Made by a program: the position numbers and the translations under genes. Shown here in pieces: positions 9,536 to 22,942 of a stretch of DNA of 64,000 nucleotides. The notes under the pieces were generated by a model. It ran no database searches. It was not told the DNA's origin and worked only from the letters and a program-made list of their open reading frames with translations. The first letter of the stretch is position 1. Each line of letters opens with the position of its first letter. The stretch spans positions 248,001 to 312,000 of the forward strand of contig NC_082418.1 in the NCBI RefSeq assembly GCF_004011695.2. Reading direction: 5' to 3'. This DNA comes from Ascochyta rabiei (lineage: Eukaryota > Ascomycota > Dothideomycetes > Pleosporales > Didymellaceae).

Positions 9536-12500
9536 TTAGTCAAACGCCATCCCTTCGCGCACCGTGAGCGGATTGGCGCGAGGCTCTTCCCGGACTCGTT
9601 GGTTGCTGGATCCGCTGGACCCGTTCGACCCTTTTCGTTGACCGCCCACGCTCCCGTTCATGTTCATGAGCAGCATGCCGCTCTCACGTCGACGCTGTCG
9701 TTGCTCTCGGGAGTTGCCCTGAACAGCACTGTTGAGACTACCGTATCCTTCACCGCCAAGGTAGGCTTGCTCATACTGGGAAGCATCGTAACTAGGTTGC
9801 ATGGGAATGAACCCAGAGTCATAGCCGCCGTTGCGGCCACGCTCCTGCTGCTGATGGTGCTGCTGCGGGTACCGGTGCTGCTGCTGCTGCTGCTGCTGCT
9901 GCTGTGAAGGGGGAGGTGCTGGGTAGGAAGGAGCAGAGCTGTCCTGGAACTGAGACGGTCGTTTATCAAAGCGCTGCGGAAAGCTGGTCTCGTTGTAGGC
10001 CGGCGTGGGTAAATCGGAGAACATCTGCCGACGCGGGGAACGGATAGCGTCATCTCCCAGAGAGGTCGCATTGGCGCGGATCTCGTGGATAGGAGAGCTC
10101 GCTTCATCCAGAGGCGAGCCGAAGATATCCACGTGGTCGGTCAAGAAGAAGGCGATAAGCGGGGCCGGAATGTTCAAGGTAGGTGCGAACACGATGCCAA
10201 CATTCCGGACAGTCATCTTGTTCGTCGCAGCGTTGTCCACAACCTCGATGAGAAAGGACGACAGGTGACGCAGCAGCTCGAAGTTGGCCACCGGAAGCTT
10301 GTGCACCAAAACGTTAAACGTCTGGATTTTCTTGCTGCGCTCGTCCATGTCTGCAGGCGTTAGCTTGTGCAACAAACACATCAATCTACAACTTACCGAG
10401 AACCTTGAGAAAGTCGAGGTGAAGCTCTCGAGTCAAGATGGAAGCCGGCAACTCTCGCAGGTACAGCTTGAGAAGAGAAGCGACAGCATGTACATCAGTG
10501 TAGGGCCCTTCCACGAGCGGGATGTCGCCTTCGTGGTTGAACCTGTCGCGCAGGCCCTTGATGACGATGTTGGAGCCGCTGAGCCTGAAGATGCCCTCCT
10601 CCTTGATGGCTTTTTTTTCTTGGAGATACTCCAAGCAGCGGAAGACGACGGTCGGTAGCTGTGGGCCAAGGCCAAGAGGCCGCGAAAACTCCACGGCTTC
10701 TTGCAATGTCATGCCGAAAATGTTGCGATTCGGTGGCAGTCCCCGAGATCCTGAGACAGCTTGCGACGGTGTGCTGCTGACTTGTATGGGCGCGAGATCG
10801 GAGGAGCCACCGCGCCCTCGGAAGCCAAATATGCTACGCTTCTTGTCCCTGGCGGCCGTAGGGCCAGCTACAGCCTTGTTCCCCCAATTCTCTGCGTTCT
10901 GTATTGGAGTGGCGTTGCTGGGAGCCGAGATGGCAGGGAAATGGCCCATACTGTCCTGAGAGAAGGACGAGTTCTTAGGAGATCCTCTCGACGGTTTACC
11001 GCCCATTGCGTCTCGGTGATTGGGGCCGCGCACGGGAGCCTCGGCTGCCACGGTGTCATCGTAGCTGAGGCTCTGCAGTCTGTCGTTTTGTTGGTCAACG
11101 TCTGGGCTGTCACGGCTCAGTGAGCGATCGGGAGCTTTCGGGGGTGGCTTTTGAAGGCGCTGTGGCACGGCCGGCTTGGCCTCGACGGGTGAGGTCTCGT
11201 CGTGGTAGTCTACGTGCTGCAGGAGCGCATCGACCCAAGCATCTCGTTCCTCATCGTTCTCGGCGCAGAGGACGTGTCGTACCAGGCTTGCCGAGTCTTT
11301 CCGCTTCGGCTCCAGTATCAAAAAGGCGTGCCGGTATTGGTTGTCCTCGCCGTCCTCTCGCCGTTGCGGGGACTGGTTAGACTGTTGCTGTGACTGCTTT
11401 CCAATCTGAGCGTTGAGCAACTTGATGGTCCCCATGTGGGCGCCGCCCTCGACTTCGTAGTACCTAAACTCGGGCCCTTGCAGGACAAAGTATCGGGCTT
11501 TCCAGCCGCCAAAGTTCTTACCCCGCTTGGTAAGATAGCCTTCTTTGTTTCCTTTGGTACGTGGCACAGAGACGGCGGGAGCTAGAGTTGGCTCGGGCGT
11601 CAGTCTGTCGCCGGTCTGCGCCCCGATCACGTCAGTGGAGAAGAAGTCACAGACCATCAAGGCAGCCTCTTCGCTCATGGGCGTCTCTAGCATGATATCA
11701 AAGTATTGGTTCAGGGCAATTCTACGCGCATCGATCTTGGCTGGAGCATGACCGCTGAACAGAATGCGGTCGGGAAGCCTGGCCTGAAAGTCAGACAAGG
11801 ATCTTAGCTGCGCGTCTAGCGCCGGAAGCGAGGCGATGTTCTTCTCTAGACGCCACAGCTGCTTGTTGTTTGATCGTGCGTAGATGGCGAGAATGAAAAC
11901 GGGGTCTTCCTCCTGTGGTCTGGGAGCTAGGATGCTCAGACGGGAGGGGCGGAGACGCGACGAAAACACCTTGGCCTCGATCGAAGGCAGTGCGTTTGGG
12001 GGGAGCAACAGTCCCGGGTACTGTTCGGAGACAAGCCCACGGTATACGTGCTCGGCATCCGGTATCTCGTTCAGGGTCGGGCTGCTTGATGTTGAGTCGG
12101 GGCTTGGCTGCGCATTGGGCACCGTCAACAGATCTGGACTCCTCTTCGACTGCGCAGGTCTCTCGGCTTGTGCTCCGGGAGGCGACTGGTAGGATTGAGG
12201 GGTGTGCGGTGGAGGCGGGCCCGATTGTTGGAGGGTCGACGGCGCCGGCGGTGGGATGTCGGTGGGTGACATGGGTGGGGATGTTATCGACTGCTTGGGA
12301 AATCTTGGTAACGGCGAACCGGGAGGCCTGTCTCCAGGACGGGGGCTTGTCGGTAGACCTGGGCTCAACAGCGGCGAGGCAAAGGAGCCAACACTTCTGT
12401 TTGCCATGATGGAGCTTTCTGACGTTGCAGGACTAAGCATGGCGTTCAGAGACCCGGGTGGCGGGTGACGTGGTGACAGTGGCAGGCCGGCCTGGAGAGG

Positions 12501-14348
12501 GTTGAACTGGCGAGGCGACTGCGGCGATGCAACCACCATTTGAGGTACTGGGTTCTCTCCCGACGCTTCCACGGGCGTCGATCTGGACTTGCCCTTGCTT
12601 TCACTCTTCTTCTTCGCCGACTTGCTCCTAGCTTCTTCGTCTTTGATTGTCACGGCTTCGCGTGCACGGTCATCGTCCTCGCGTGTCTTCCTTCTTCCCC
12701 GATCTGCGACAATGGGAATCTCGTCCACCTCCAGGGTGTCATCGTAGTCGTCGTCGTCGTCGTCATGGTCGTCTTGGTTGGTCGCTTGGTGCAGGTGTGC
12801 GCTGGTCGTCACCGGCTTAGACAGGTTCAGAGGGGCAGGCGGGGCTTTGCGCAGGGGTTGCGCAGGCTTTCGTGGAGGCGAGCTGAAGCCGTCGCTGCGA
12901 AGCTCTGGTGTTGCCTGCGTCACTGCAAGCTGTGGCTGGGCAGTGGACGCAGACGATGTAGCCCTGTCAGGCTGTGGTGGGGTCGCAGGCCGTGGAGTGT
13001 GTTGGGTGCGCTGCGAGCCGAGTGTGTTCTCGTGCATGACGGCGTCCAGACCGAGCGCTTTGCTGCCAAGGGCCAGCGGTTTGACGGAATAGTCGGTGGG
13101 CGAGTTGATGGCCGAGTTGATGCTCGATGCGGTAGGCGACGCGACCGAGGAATGGGCGGGCGAGGTGGCCAGCTGAGACTCTGGATACAGCTGCGTCGCA
13201 AACTGCGCCTGTGTCTGAAGTGCGGCGCTGTGCTCGACCGGCGCTGGCTCGTCGTGTCTGGCAGGCGGCTCGTCGTGTCTGGCAGGCGGCTCGTCGTGTC
13301 TGGCAGGCGGCTCGTCGTGTCTGGCAGGCGGCTCGTCGTGTCTGGCAGGCGGCTCGTCGTGTCTGGCAGGTGGCTCGTCGTGTCTGGCAGGCGGCTCGTC
13401 GTGACTGGCAGGCAGCTCGTCGTGTCTGTCGCTGGGAGCGGGTGATTGGCTGTGTTCGCGTGCCACGAGGGAATCGAACGTGTCGGCCCTCTGCAGTGCG
13501 CCAGGCGCTGGCAGGGCCTGGTCGGCGGATTCCTTCATCTTCTTGCGGTAGCGGTCCTTGTCCCGCAGCGCACGCTCGAGGTCCTTTTGCAGGCCAATGA
13601 CCATGGCACGCTGCTTCTCGACCAGGCGCCAGAGCTGCTGGTTGTGGCTAGCCTGGCTCTGCTTCTCCTTCCACATGGCTAGCAGGGCGGCCTCAGGCGA
13701 GCCGGCGGCGGCGATGAGGGCGGCCATGTCTGGGGGGTTGGCGGTGGAGACATCCTGCGAGGGGCGGGACGAGTGGCCGGGGGGTGGTCGCGGGGCTGCG
13801 GAGGCAGTCGAGGTGGCGGACGAGGCGGCCGAGTCGATCGAGGGATTGCGCGGGGAGGGTCTGGGCTTCGTCTCGGGGCGGAAGGGCCGTGACGGGGGAG
13901 GCATGGCTGGCGAGACGGCGCTGTTGGCATGCCCAAGGGCTCGTGGAGGGCGGTCGATCAGGGTCGGGAGGGCAGAGGGCGTGGCAGCAGCGGTGGTGTG
14001 GTCGAGCAGCAGGAGGGCGTCGAGGTGCTCGCGCGGGCTGCGTGGCTCGTCGCGATAGGGCGCGTTGGCGGGCGCGTTGGCGGGCGTTGGCGTGGTGGGC
14101 GAACGAGGGCTGCCCGCCGTGTGCTGCAGCGGACTCGGGGGCGGCTTGCGACGCCTGCGCTCGTCGTCGTCGTGGCTGGCGGCGGCGGCGGCGGTGGGCG
14201 TGCGGGCGGTCGGGGGTGCGCGCGCAGGTGGCGAGCGAAGGCTGCGGATCGAGGCGGCGAGCGAGGGCGAGGGCGAGGGGTGGGCGAGGAAAGCAGTGGG
14301 CTGCGTCTGCTGCGCGTGCTGGAGCATGGCAGCGTCGGTCCTCAGCAT
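9536..14348 (-). CDS. BEM3: PX-PH-RhoGAP protein (Bem3-like Cdc42/Rho GTPase-activating protein)
   Basis: Exons are 14348-10397 and 10350-9536, separated by a 46-nt intron with GTAAGT, CTAAC and CTGCAG. The product is 1,588 residues. The domain order is that of Bem3: a long Pro/Ser-rich disordered N-terminal half; a PX domain (about 800-915, DPVFILAIYA to CDFFSTDVIG); a PH domain (about 930-1050, KEGYLTKRGKNFGGWKARYF); and a C-terminal RhoGAP domain (about 1205-1400) with the arginine finger in GIFRLSGS at about 1253. It would bind phosphoinositides and stimulate GTP hydrolysis on Cdc42 or Rho at polarity sites. The start is taken at the first ATG (14348); the frame continues upstream without an ATG. 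Odd features are a 7-residue DEPPARH repeat encoded by a 21-bp minisatellite and a polyglutamine tract near the C-terminus (about 9877-9905). Confidence 0.92.
13246..13425 (-). repeat. In-frame 21-bp coding minisatellite (DEPPARH) in the RhoGAP gene
   Basis: About eight tandem copies of a 21-bp unit (ggctcgtcgtgtctggcaggc on the plus strand) that translate as the heptapeptide DEPPARH. The edge copies are degenerate (DELPASH). The copies are almost identical at DNA level, implying recent expansion or homogenisation. Being a multiple of three, copy-number change keeps the frame. Confidence 0.95.
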
Positions 14349-15535
14349 CGCGCAGGCGCAGGCGCAGGCGTTCAAACGAGGCTAGCAGCGCGGGACCAGG
14401 GTGAGCCCTATGCCCAACGTCGAGCGTGCAGCAGCAGTGGAGCCGGTGCTGAGACCCCCGACTCTTTGCGTCTCTGGCTGGAGGGCGCGTGTCGAGCAGG
14501 CCAGCAGGCCAGCAGTCCAACAGGTGAGTTGTTGGGGTTGCAGGCAGGGCTGCCGTCAGGGTTTGCACTCGTCGTCGCCGGCCACGCTCGTCAGCACTGA
14601 CTGGCCTGACTGGCCTGACTGGAGACGGCGAGTCGTGGCCGCCCTGCAGCGGACAAGACGTGCGCCCGCAGCGTCGTCGAGATTTCGGGATGCAGCGTCA
14701 GGTGCCCGAGCCTCGCGCTTGATTCGCCCGTCTACGCGCCCAGGAGCAGGGTGTGCGCAGTCCATTCCGAATTTCCTTCGTCCAACCCTGGACGACGCCC
14801 TCTCTGCCCGCACAGGCACACGCAGGCACACGCAGGCACACGCAGGCACACGCAGGCACACGCAGGCACACGCAGGCACACGCACAGGCACAGGCACATG
14901 CACTATCAAACCCGGCCAGACGAGCAGTGCGTTCCTGCATACTCTGTCTGCCTCTGCCTCTGCCTCTGCCTCACAGTCCTGTAGGTGCGCTATCTCGACG
15001 ACTGCCCGCGTGCATAGCTGAGATGAAACGAGTCGACCCTGGACCGTCGTCTCGCGGTCCAGGTGCGCTCGCTGTCTCCTGATTGGCCCCGTGGCCAGCA
15101 ACACAGCACGGCAGCTACAGCGTAGCCCACCAGCCTGCATGTGCGGCCTTTCGTGTGCCCGCCATCGCTAGCTGCCAAGCCGCGCTCCCTGCTGCAAGTC
15201 ACCTGTTGGCTGCAGCCCGAGCCTTCGACACGCGGACTGACTGGACCGTCTCGACGAAGCTGCTAGCCCACCGCCCACGACAAGCACTCGGAAGTCCTGC
15301 CTGCACCGCCAAGACCTTCAAGCTTGCAACCCCGAGATGAACAAGGAACGAAGGATTCAGCGGACCCCGCACCCGTCGATCCCTTCCCGAATCCCGAACC
15401 ACACCCCATGCTGCTGTGCTGCTGTGCCTTCCCAACGGCCGCCTGCACACCAAGAGCGCACCTCAGCTGCTGACAAACCTCTCCACACGCACACCGTTCG
15501 CCATCAACCCAGCACACACTTCGAACCCTGTTGAT
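14349..15535. other. Upstream region of the RhoGAP gene with short repeats
   Basis: No gene supported. It holds a 10-bp tandem repeat (cgcaggcaca, about eight copies, 14814-14895), a (CTGCCT)n tract at about 14945-14970, and short ctggcctgact repeats near 14600-14620. Reading frames in this stretch are repeat-driven and show no recognisable domain. Confidence 0.5.
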
Positions 15536-15957
15536 CTTCTCCAGACAGGACACCCTACTTATCTTCTTCAGACAGGACACCCTACTTATCTTCTTCAGAC
15601 AGGACACCCTACTTATCTTCTCCAGACAGGACACCCTATGTACCTTGTCTACACATGACACCCTACTCACCCTCTCCACACATGCCACCCTATGTACCTT
15701 GTCTACACGTGACACCCTACTTACCCTCTCTACACATGACACCCTACTCACCCTCTCCACACATGCCACCCTATGTACCTTGTCTACACGTGACACCCTA
15801 CTCACCCTCTCCACACATGCCACCCTATGTACCTTGTCTACACGTGACACCCTACTTACCCTCTCCACACATGACACCCTACTCACCCTCTCCACACATG
15901 ACACCCTACTCACCCTCTCCACACATACCACCCTGCTTACCCTCTCCACACGTGACA
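15536..15957. repeat. 27-bp minisatellite with higher-order structure
   Basis: About 15-16 tandem units of 27 bp. The first four are of one type (gacaggacaccctacttatc core). The rest alternate among variants with the shared core gacaccctact.accctctc or gccaccctatgtaccttgtc. The variants recur in a partly regular order, so there is higher-order structure. Four units carry the CACGTG palindrome. Because 27 is a multiple of three, long stop-free frames run through it on both strands. Confidence 0.93.
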
Positions 15958-16647
15958 CGGCTAGCGCAAAGCCGGCAAACAGCCACAGTCTTTGGAAACA
16001 AACAAACAAAGTACTCAATTCCCATGCAGATTACTCCACCCGTCAAGACACGACAAGCCTTGACCCATTCGTGCCAAATTTGCAGAGTCCTTGTCATCAC
16101 TCTAAAAGCCTCTAGCACTTGGTGAACAAGGCAGCAGCGTCATGGAAGGGACTCTCAAAAAGATTGCACTTCGACAGGACCGTCTTCTTCAGCCCAAGCA
16201 CGTCTACCATACCATGGCTTGCGCTCTCGCCGCGGTCTGGACAGGTAGTCGATATCATGCACAAGCTCGCCGTGTGATATGGGGTGACTTGCGCATCGTC
16301 ATGGCACGAGAAGCATCGCCCACGAGTGTGTACATTCGACGCAAAGCTTTCTTTGGGAGCACGCATGGATCGAACGGGCGAACGGCTCTGGCTTGCTCAA
16401 TAGTCACACTTGCACTGTGAAGCCAAACATCAATACCGGTATCGCACAATGCGGACTCATTTCAAGAGGTAGAGCTTCCTGCCTCACTCGTGAATGACTG
16501 CCGAGCCAACTCTTGCAGTCGTCGAGAACGTGCTCGTGTTGGTCCATCTTGCCGTGTTCGTAAAGCAGTGCTGTTGATTTGTGTCGTTGACGCCATTCCA
16601 TGCCCCACGTACAGTGTTATACAGGTACACGTCCCGCCTCGTTACAT
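15958..16647. other. Intergenic region downstream of the uS13m gene
   Basis: No gene or RNA recognised. It probably contains the 3' UTR of the mitochondrial ribosomal protein gene that ends at 16648. Confidence 0.35.
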
Positions 16648-17131
16648 CTACATCTGCACTCGCCCAGAGCCTCCTCGCTCCATCTTGTTCAACCTTCTCG
16701 CCGTCTCGATCTGTGTTCTTGTCCTCTGTCCGCGCACAGGCAGACCCATAGCGTGCCGTCGTCCCCTGTAGGTACCCATGTCCTTCAGCCTGCGTATGTT
16801 CTCTTGCACTTCTCGCCGCGCGTCGTTTTCAATCTTCATGGTCGACAGTTCGGCGGTGAGATCCATGACGGTCGCGTTCTTCAGCGAGCCGACCTTGGCC
16901 CAGGGCTGGATGTGGAATTTGGCCATGATCTTCTGCGACACCTTGGGGCCGATGCCGAAGAAACTCTCGAGCGAGCGCTGCAGGCGCGTTAGATGCGCGA
17001 TCCGCTCGATGCGGTGGACGGAGCTGGTGCACATACTTTGACGAGCGACGCCTCCGTGAAGCTGAAACCGTTGATAAACACCTAGACACCGTCAGCGCAT
17101 CCACCCATTCCCCCAATGGCACGCTTACCAT
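16648..17131 (-). CDS. SWS2: Mitochondrial small-subunit ribosomal protein uS13m (Sws2-like)
   Basis: Exons are 17131-17129, 17081-17037 and 16977-16648, giving 125 residues. The first coding exon is only the ATG codon; intron 1 (47 nt, GTAAGC, branch GCTGAC, TAG) and intron 2 (59 nt, GTATGT, branch CTAAC, CTGCAG) are both well formed. The spliced start reads MVFINGFSFTEASLVK followed by RSLESFFGIGPKVSQKI, the helix-hairpin region of the S13 family. The C-terminal GTYRGRRHAMGLPVRGQRTRTQ is the diagnostic rRNA-binding loop. The protein belongs to the head of the mitochondrial small ribosomal subunit. It has no long transit peptide, as for several fungal mitoribosomal proteins. It is divergently arranged with the cyclophilin B gene, about 250 bp apart. 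Confidence 0.9.
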
Positions 17132-17382
17132 GTCGCCGACAGTCCTCAGGCAGCTGCGTGCGTGGTGTTGAAGATCTGTAACGGTACCTGCGCGAGGATC
17201 GCGAATCTCGAATGTTGCCGGCCGCACGCCGGCTAACGTGCGACCGCCCCGACGTGGTTTCACGCTAGACGGCCAAGGACCACGTCTCGGAAACAAAGAG
17301 GGCGCCTCCCTCGTTCCACGGACTCGACACCTACTTAACCCCGCTACCTCCTCTCCCTGCAGACGAGGCACAAACCGGCATC
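17132..17382. promoter_or_regulatory. Short divergent promoter between uS13m and cyclophilin B
   Basis: Only 251 bp separate the two start codons, so this segment must hold both promoters and both 5' leaders. It is GC-rich with no clear TATA box. I see no certain factor-binding site. Confidence 0.6.
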
Positions 17383-18277
17383 ATGATTTCCCTGCACAAG
17401 TTCGCTGTCTCTGTGCTCCTGATCCTCTCCGTCACCTTTGTCTTCTTCGCCCAGACCGCTGAGGCGACCAAGGGACCCAAGATCACCCACAAGGTAGGCA
17501 CTACCCTCCCTTTCTCTGTTGCGAGAAGGGCAATGTTTCCACGGCGCTCTCTGCAGCTCAATTGGCAAGACAAACTGCACCGTGCTGGCTACCGTGCTCC
17601 GATTCGCTTTCTCCAACATGGCTTCAGGCCGTTGGGCAACGGCAAGCTGACATGAGTAGGTCTACTTCGACATCACCCACGGCGATGAGGAACTCGGCCG
17701 CATCACCATCGGTCTCTACGGCAAGACCGTCCCCAAGACCGCTGAGAACTTCCGTGCCCTTGCCACCGGCGAGAAGGGCTTCGGCTACGAGGGTTCCACC
17801 TTCCACCGCGTCATCAACCAGTTCATGATTCAGGGAGGGTACGTTGATCACAGCACACTCGGCCAGCCCCAGCTGACACCATCTGAAGAGACTTTACCAA
17901 GGGCGACGGCACCGGTGGCAAGTCGATCTACGGCGCCAAGTTCCCCGATGAGAACTTCAAGCTCAAGCACACCCGCAAGGGTCTCTTGAGCATGGCCAAC
18001 AGCGGCAAGGACACCAACGGTAGGTCGCATGCACATCCCAACATGCGCAATCACGCGCTGACATTCTCCAGGCTCCCAGTTCTTCATCACCACCGTCATT
18101 ACCAGCTGGCTCGATGGCCGCCACGTCGTCTTCGGCGAGGTTCTCGACGGATACGACGTCGTCGACAAGATCGAGAACGTGCCCAAGGGGTCTGGCGATA
18201 AGCCCGTCAAGACGGTCAAGATCGCCAAGAGCGGAGAGCTCGAGGTGCCAGCGGAAGGTATTCACGCGGAACTCTAA
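17383..18277 (+). CDS. Peptidyl-prolyl cis-trans isomerase B (ER cyclophilin)
   Basis: Exons are 17383-17493, 17660-17838, 17889-18019 and 18072-18277, giving 208 residues. Residues 1-28 form a signal peptide with a long hydrophobic core. The cyclophilin fold is complete: [15 protein letters not shown] holds the catalytic Arg/Phe/Gln residues, followed by SQFFITT and [13 protein letters not shown] with the cyclosporin-contacting Trp. The C-terminus HAEL resembles an ER-retention signal (HDEL-like). It catalyses prolyl isomerisation during folding in the secretory pathway. Intron 1 is unusually long (166 nt); the others are 50 and 52 nt. An additional optional intron (18258-18332) would replace the HAEL end by a membrane-anchored tail encoded at 18333-18607, described separately. 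Confidence 0.93.
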
Positions 18278-18332
18278 GCCAGCGCTGTAGCTGGCAACAT
18301 GCAGGAGAGCTGCTGATATTTCCGCGTTCAAG

Positions 18333-18607
18333 ATTTGTACGGCGTCGCAGGCGATGATGGCACCGAACTAGACGTCACCACCGACCAGACCACCAGCGCT
18401 GTTGATGTCGCAACTACCCCTGCCACCAGCCAGGGCAGCAAGGTCCCCATCCCCTCCATTCCTGGCTCCGCGCTCATGGAGGACGGACTTTCTTGGGGCC
18501 AGAAGCTTTTCTTCGTTGGCGCGATTGTCGCTGTTTGCGTTCTTTTTTTACGCTCGCGTGGAGGAGCAAGCAGCTCCGGTGGCTTTAAGCAGAAGAGCAT
18601 GGCTTAG
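18333..18607 (+). CDS. Alternative 3' exon of cyclophilin B encoding a transmembrane tail
   Basis: This stretch is open in frame but has no ATG of its own at its start. It is joined in frame to the cyclophilin B gene if an intron 18258-18332 (75 nt; GTATTC donor, CTGAT branch-like site 16 nt before the AAG acceptor) is removed just before the HAEL codons. The spliced form would total 293 residues. The tail is a Thr/Ser-rich linker, then WGQKLFFVGAIVAVCVLFL, a single transmembrane helix, then a short basic RSRGG...KQKSMA end. Removing the intron therefore swaps a soluble ER-retained form for a type-I membrane form. The GC-rich coding-like composition and exact phase match support reality; transcript data would decide. 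Confidence 0.7.
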
Positions 18608-19378
18608 ATGAGATATGCCGAAATGAAAGTGCGTTCGTTACAGTATGCTTGAGCGCACTGTCAGTGCTGTCCTTTGACACCAAAGCCGTCCCGCTGCATT
18701 GTTCACATGGCGGCGACGACTTCAGAGGCGGACTCGACTGCAACGACAGGCACGTGCTTGCTGGGGACAGTAGCGTAGATCTGGCCAACTTGCCCTGTGC
18801 GAGTACGCAACCAGGGACCAGCGCGAGCGCAGGTGAGGCCGGCCACGCCAGCCTGTCGGCGCTGCGATAATGAATTCTACACGCAACGTTATCCTTCGCC
18901 GCAAGCCAGGGCGACCCGTCGAACGGCCAGTGACGCAGCGTGCCCGACTGTGACGTTCACCGCCCATTTTCACCGCGTCGCCACTTGTGAGAGGCGAGCG
19001 CTCTAGCGGGCTTAGCGCAACCGCCTCTGTTCAGGGCTTTCAAATTTCTCAAAGGCCGTCGTCGTCCCTCCTTCCCCAACCCTCTACAAACTACAACCTT
19101 GCGTGTATTGCACGATTTCAACAACACGGTTTCTGTGAAGTCCCTCTTTTGGTCTTCACTCTCCTTTCATTCTCGTTTTTCAGGACTGAGGCGTTACCTC
19201 GTTCCTGCTCAGCGAGTTTCAGGCGCGTTTCTGCCTACGAATCTACACGGTCGTCATCTAGACGCTCATCGCATTTTTTGTTTGTCACTTCGAGCCAGTC
19301 GAAAAGTCACACACACGTCGTATCCTGCGACCCTTCACGACACCGAGTCCGACAAACGACTACCCCACTCCATCCATC
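18608..19378. other. Promoter and long pyrimidine-rich leader of DED1
   Basis: No gene is supported. The segment from about 19040 to 19290 is rich in TC tracts (for example ctcctttcattctcg), typical of highly transcribed fungal genes, and leads into the DED1 ATG at 19379. Confidence 0.5.
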
Positions 19379-21711
<2,333 letters not shown>

Positions 21712-22942
21712 ATCTGCCACTCCGTGCCGCACGACGATGCCTATCTAGGACCGCAGATGACGGCCTGGAGCGTCGTGCCACCACGTTAGGCGGCCTGTCT
21801 CTTTGATTTTCTATTTGTTTCGAGCATCTCCCCGCGACTCCTTGTTGGTCCTTGCGCAACGACACGGATTCCGGAATCTCCTACCCCGATCAGCATATAG
21901 ACAGCGAGTGTTTACTGCGGATCTGCCTATTTTCGAGCTTCGCTGCATTACGATACCCTTCGACGACAGTGCGTCGAGCTCGAGCATAGATGGCAGAGCC
22001 ATCTGCCTTGCCTTTGAAGGCAATGCATTACGAACATTTCATGTCTTCGCTCTTCTCGCAAAGCATGCTGCTTGGGGAGCTATAGATCTCGTTTTCCGGA
22101 TATTCCCTGCCGGCGGCTTGTTTTGTCATTTCTTACGGAAAAGCGATTCCTTTCCCTGGTCGTACCCTACGGCGACACTTCTTCGTTGTCTCCCGTCGCA
22201 GCGCCCCCAGGATGGAGGGCCAGACGCGACATGTCATGACGATGAAAAAGTTTTGCTTGTTAGTCTCGCACATAGATGGCGTTGTCAAGGGTCAAGCACT
22301 TTTTTTTTCCAATGGGCCTTTACCAACGAAGGCTTGAGCGAAGGAAATACCCCTGGATCTGTGGTGACGGTCATGACTTGGGCAAGGGAATCATGTGAAA
22401 GCAGAGTTTCGAGCGGATGAGTAGCTAGATAGCCACCACGGGCTGAGACTGCTTTGGCCCGTGAATGCATGTGATTGTTCAACGTATTATACGTTCGTCT
22501 CTGCCTTGTTGGTGATTTGGCAACCTCCATCTCGGAGTCTCATCTCGGAGTGTGCAGCGGCGTCAACCAAGACGACTGGAGAAGGCATCACGTGTATAGC
22601 TGCTGAGCGCGTCCCAGAAACCCCCAGGCCTCGTGTCCTAGGTGGAGGAGAGGCACGTGAGGCGTTCGTGATGGTCCCGCAAGTGCTCGGCTTACTCAAG
22701 GCATCTCAAGGCATCTCCCAGCTCCTGGCTCTTAGCTCCTAGCTCTCAGCTCTTAGCTCCTAGCTCCTAGCGCAAGAAGCTTTGGCTCGTATCCGCGTTC
22801 CAAGGCTCCTCCTCAACGATCCCGGCCCATGGCCCTACGATTCGCATTGATCCACTCGGACACGTGTGATTGAGCGCCGGGCAGCTGCAACCTGCGACGC
22901 GACTCGTCCTTGCCCCTTTGGAGAGTTTGCACGACCACAACC
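21712..22942. other. Intergenic region between DED1 and the INO80 subunit gene
   Basis: No gene supported. It contains the DED1 3' UTR and, at about 22690-22775, short direct repeats (ctcaaggcat twice; agctcctagctc / agctcttagctc several times). Confidence 0.45.

Noticed and set aside
15536..15957. CRISPR-like array
   Set aside because: Units are directly adjacent without spacers, and the organism is a eukaryote; it is a minisatellite.
15263..16115. Long repeat-encoded open frames on both strands across the 27-bp minisatellite
   Set aside because: They follow from a stop-free unit whose length is a multiple of three. The longest lack an ATG start (TTG only), and no domain, signal or splice pattern supports a protein.
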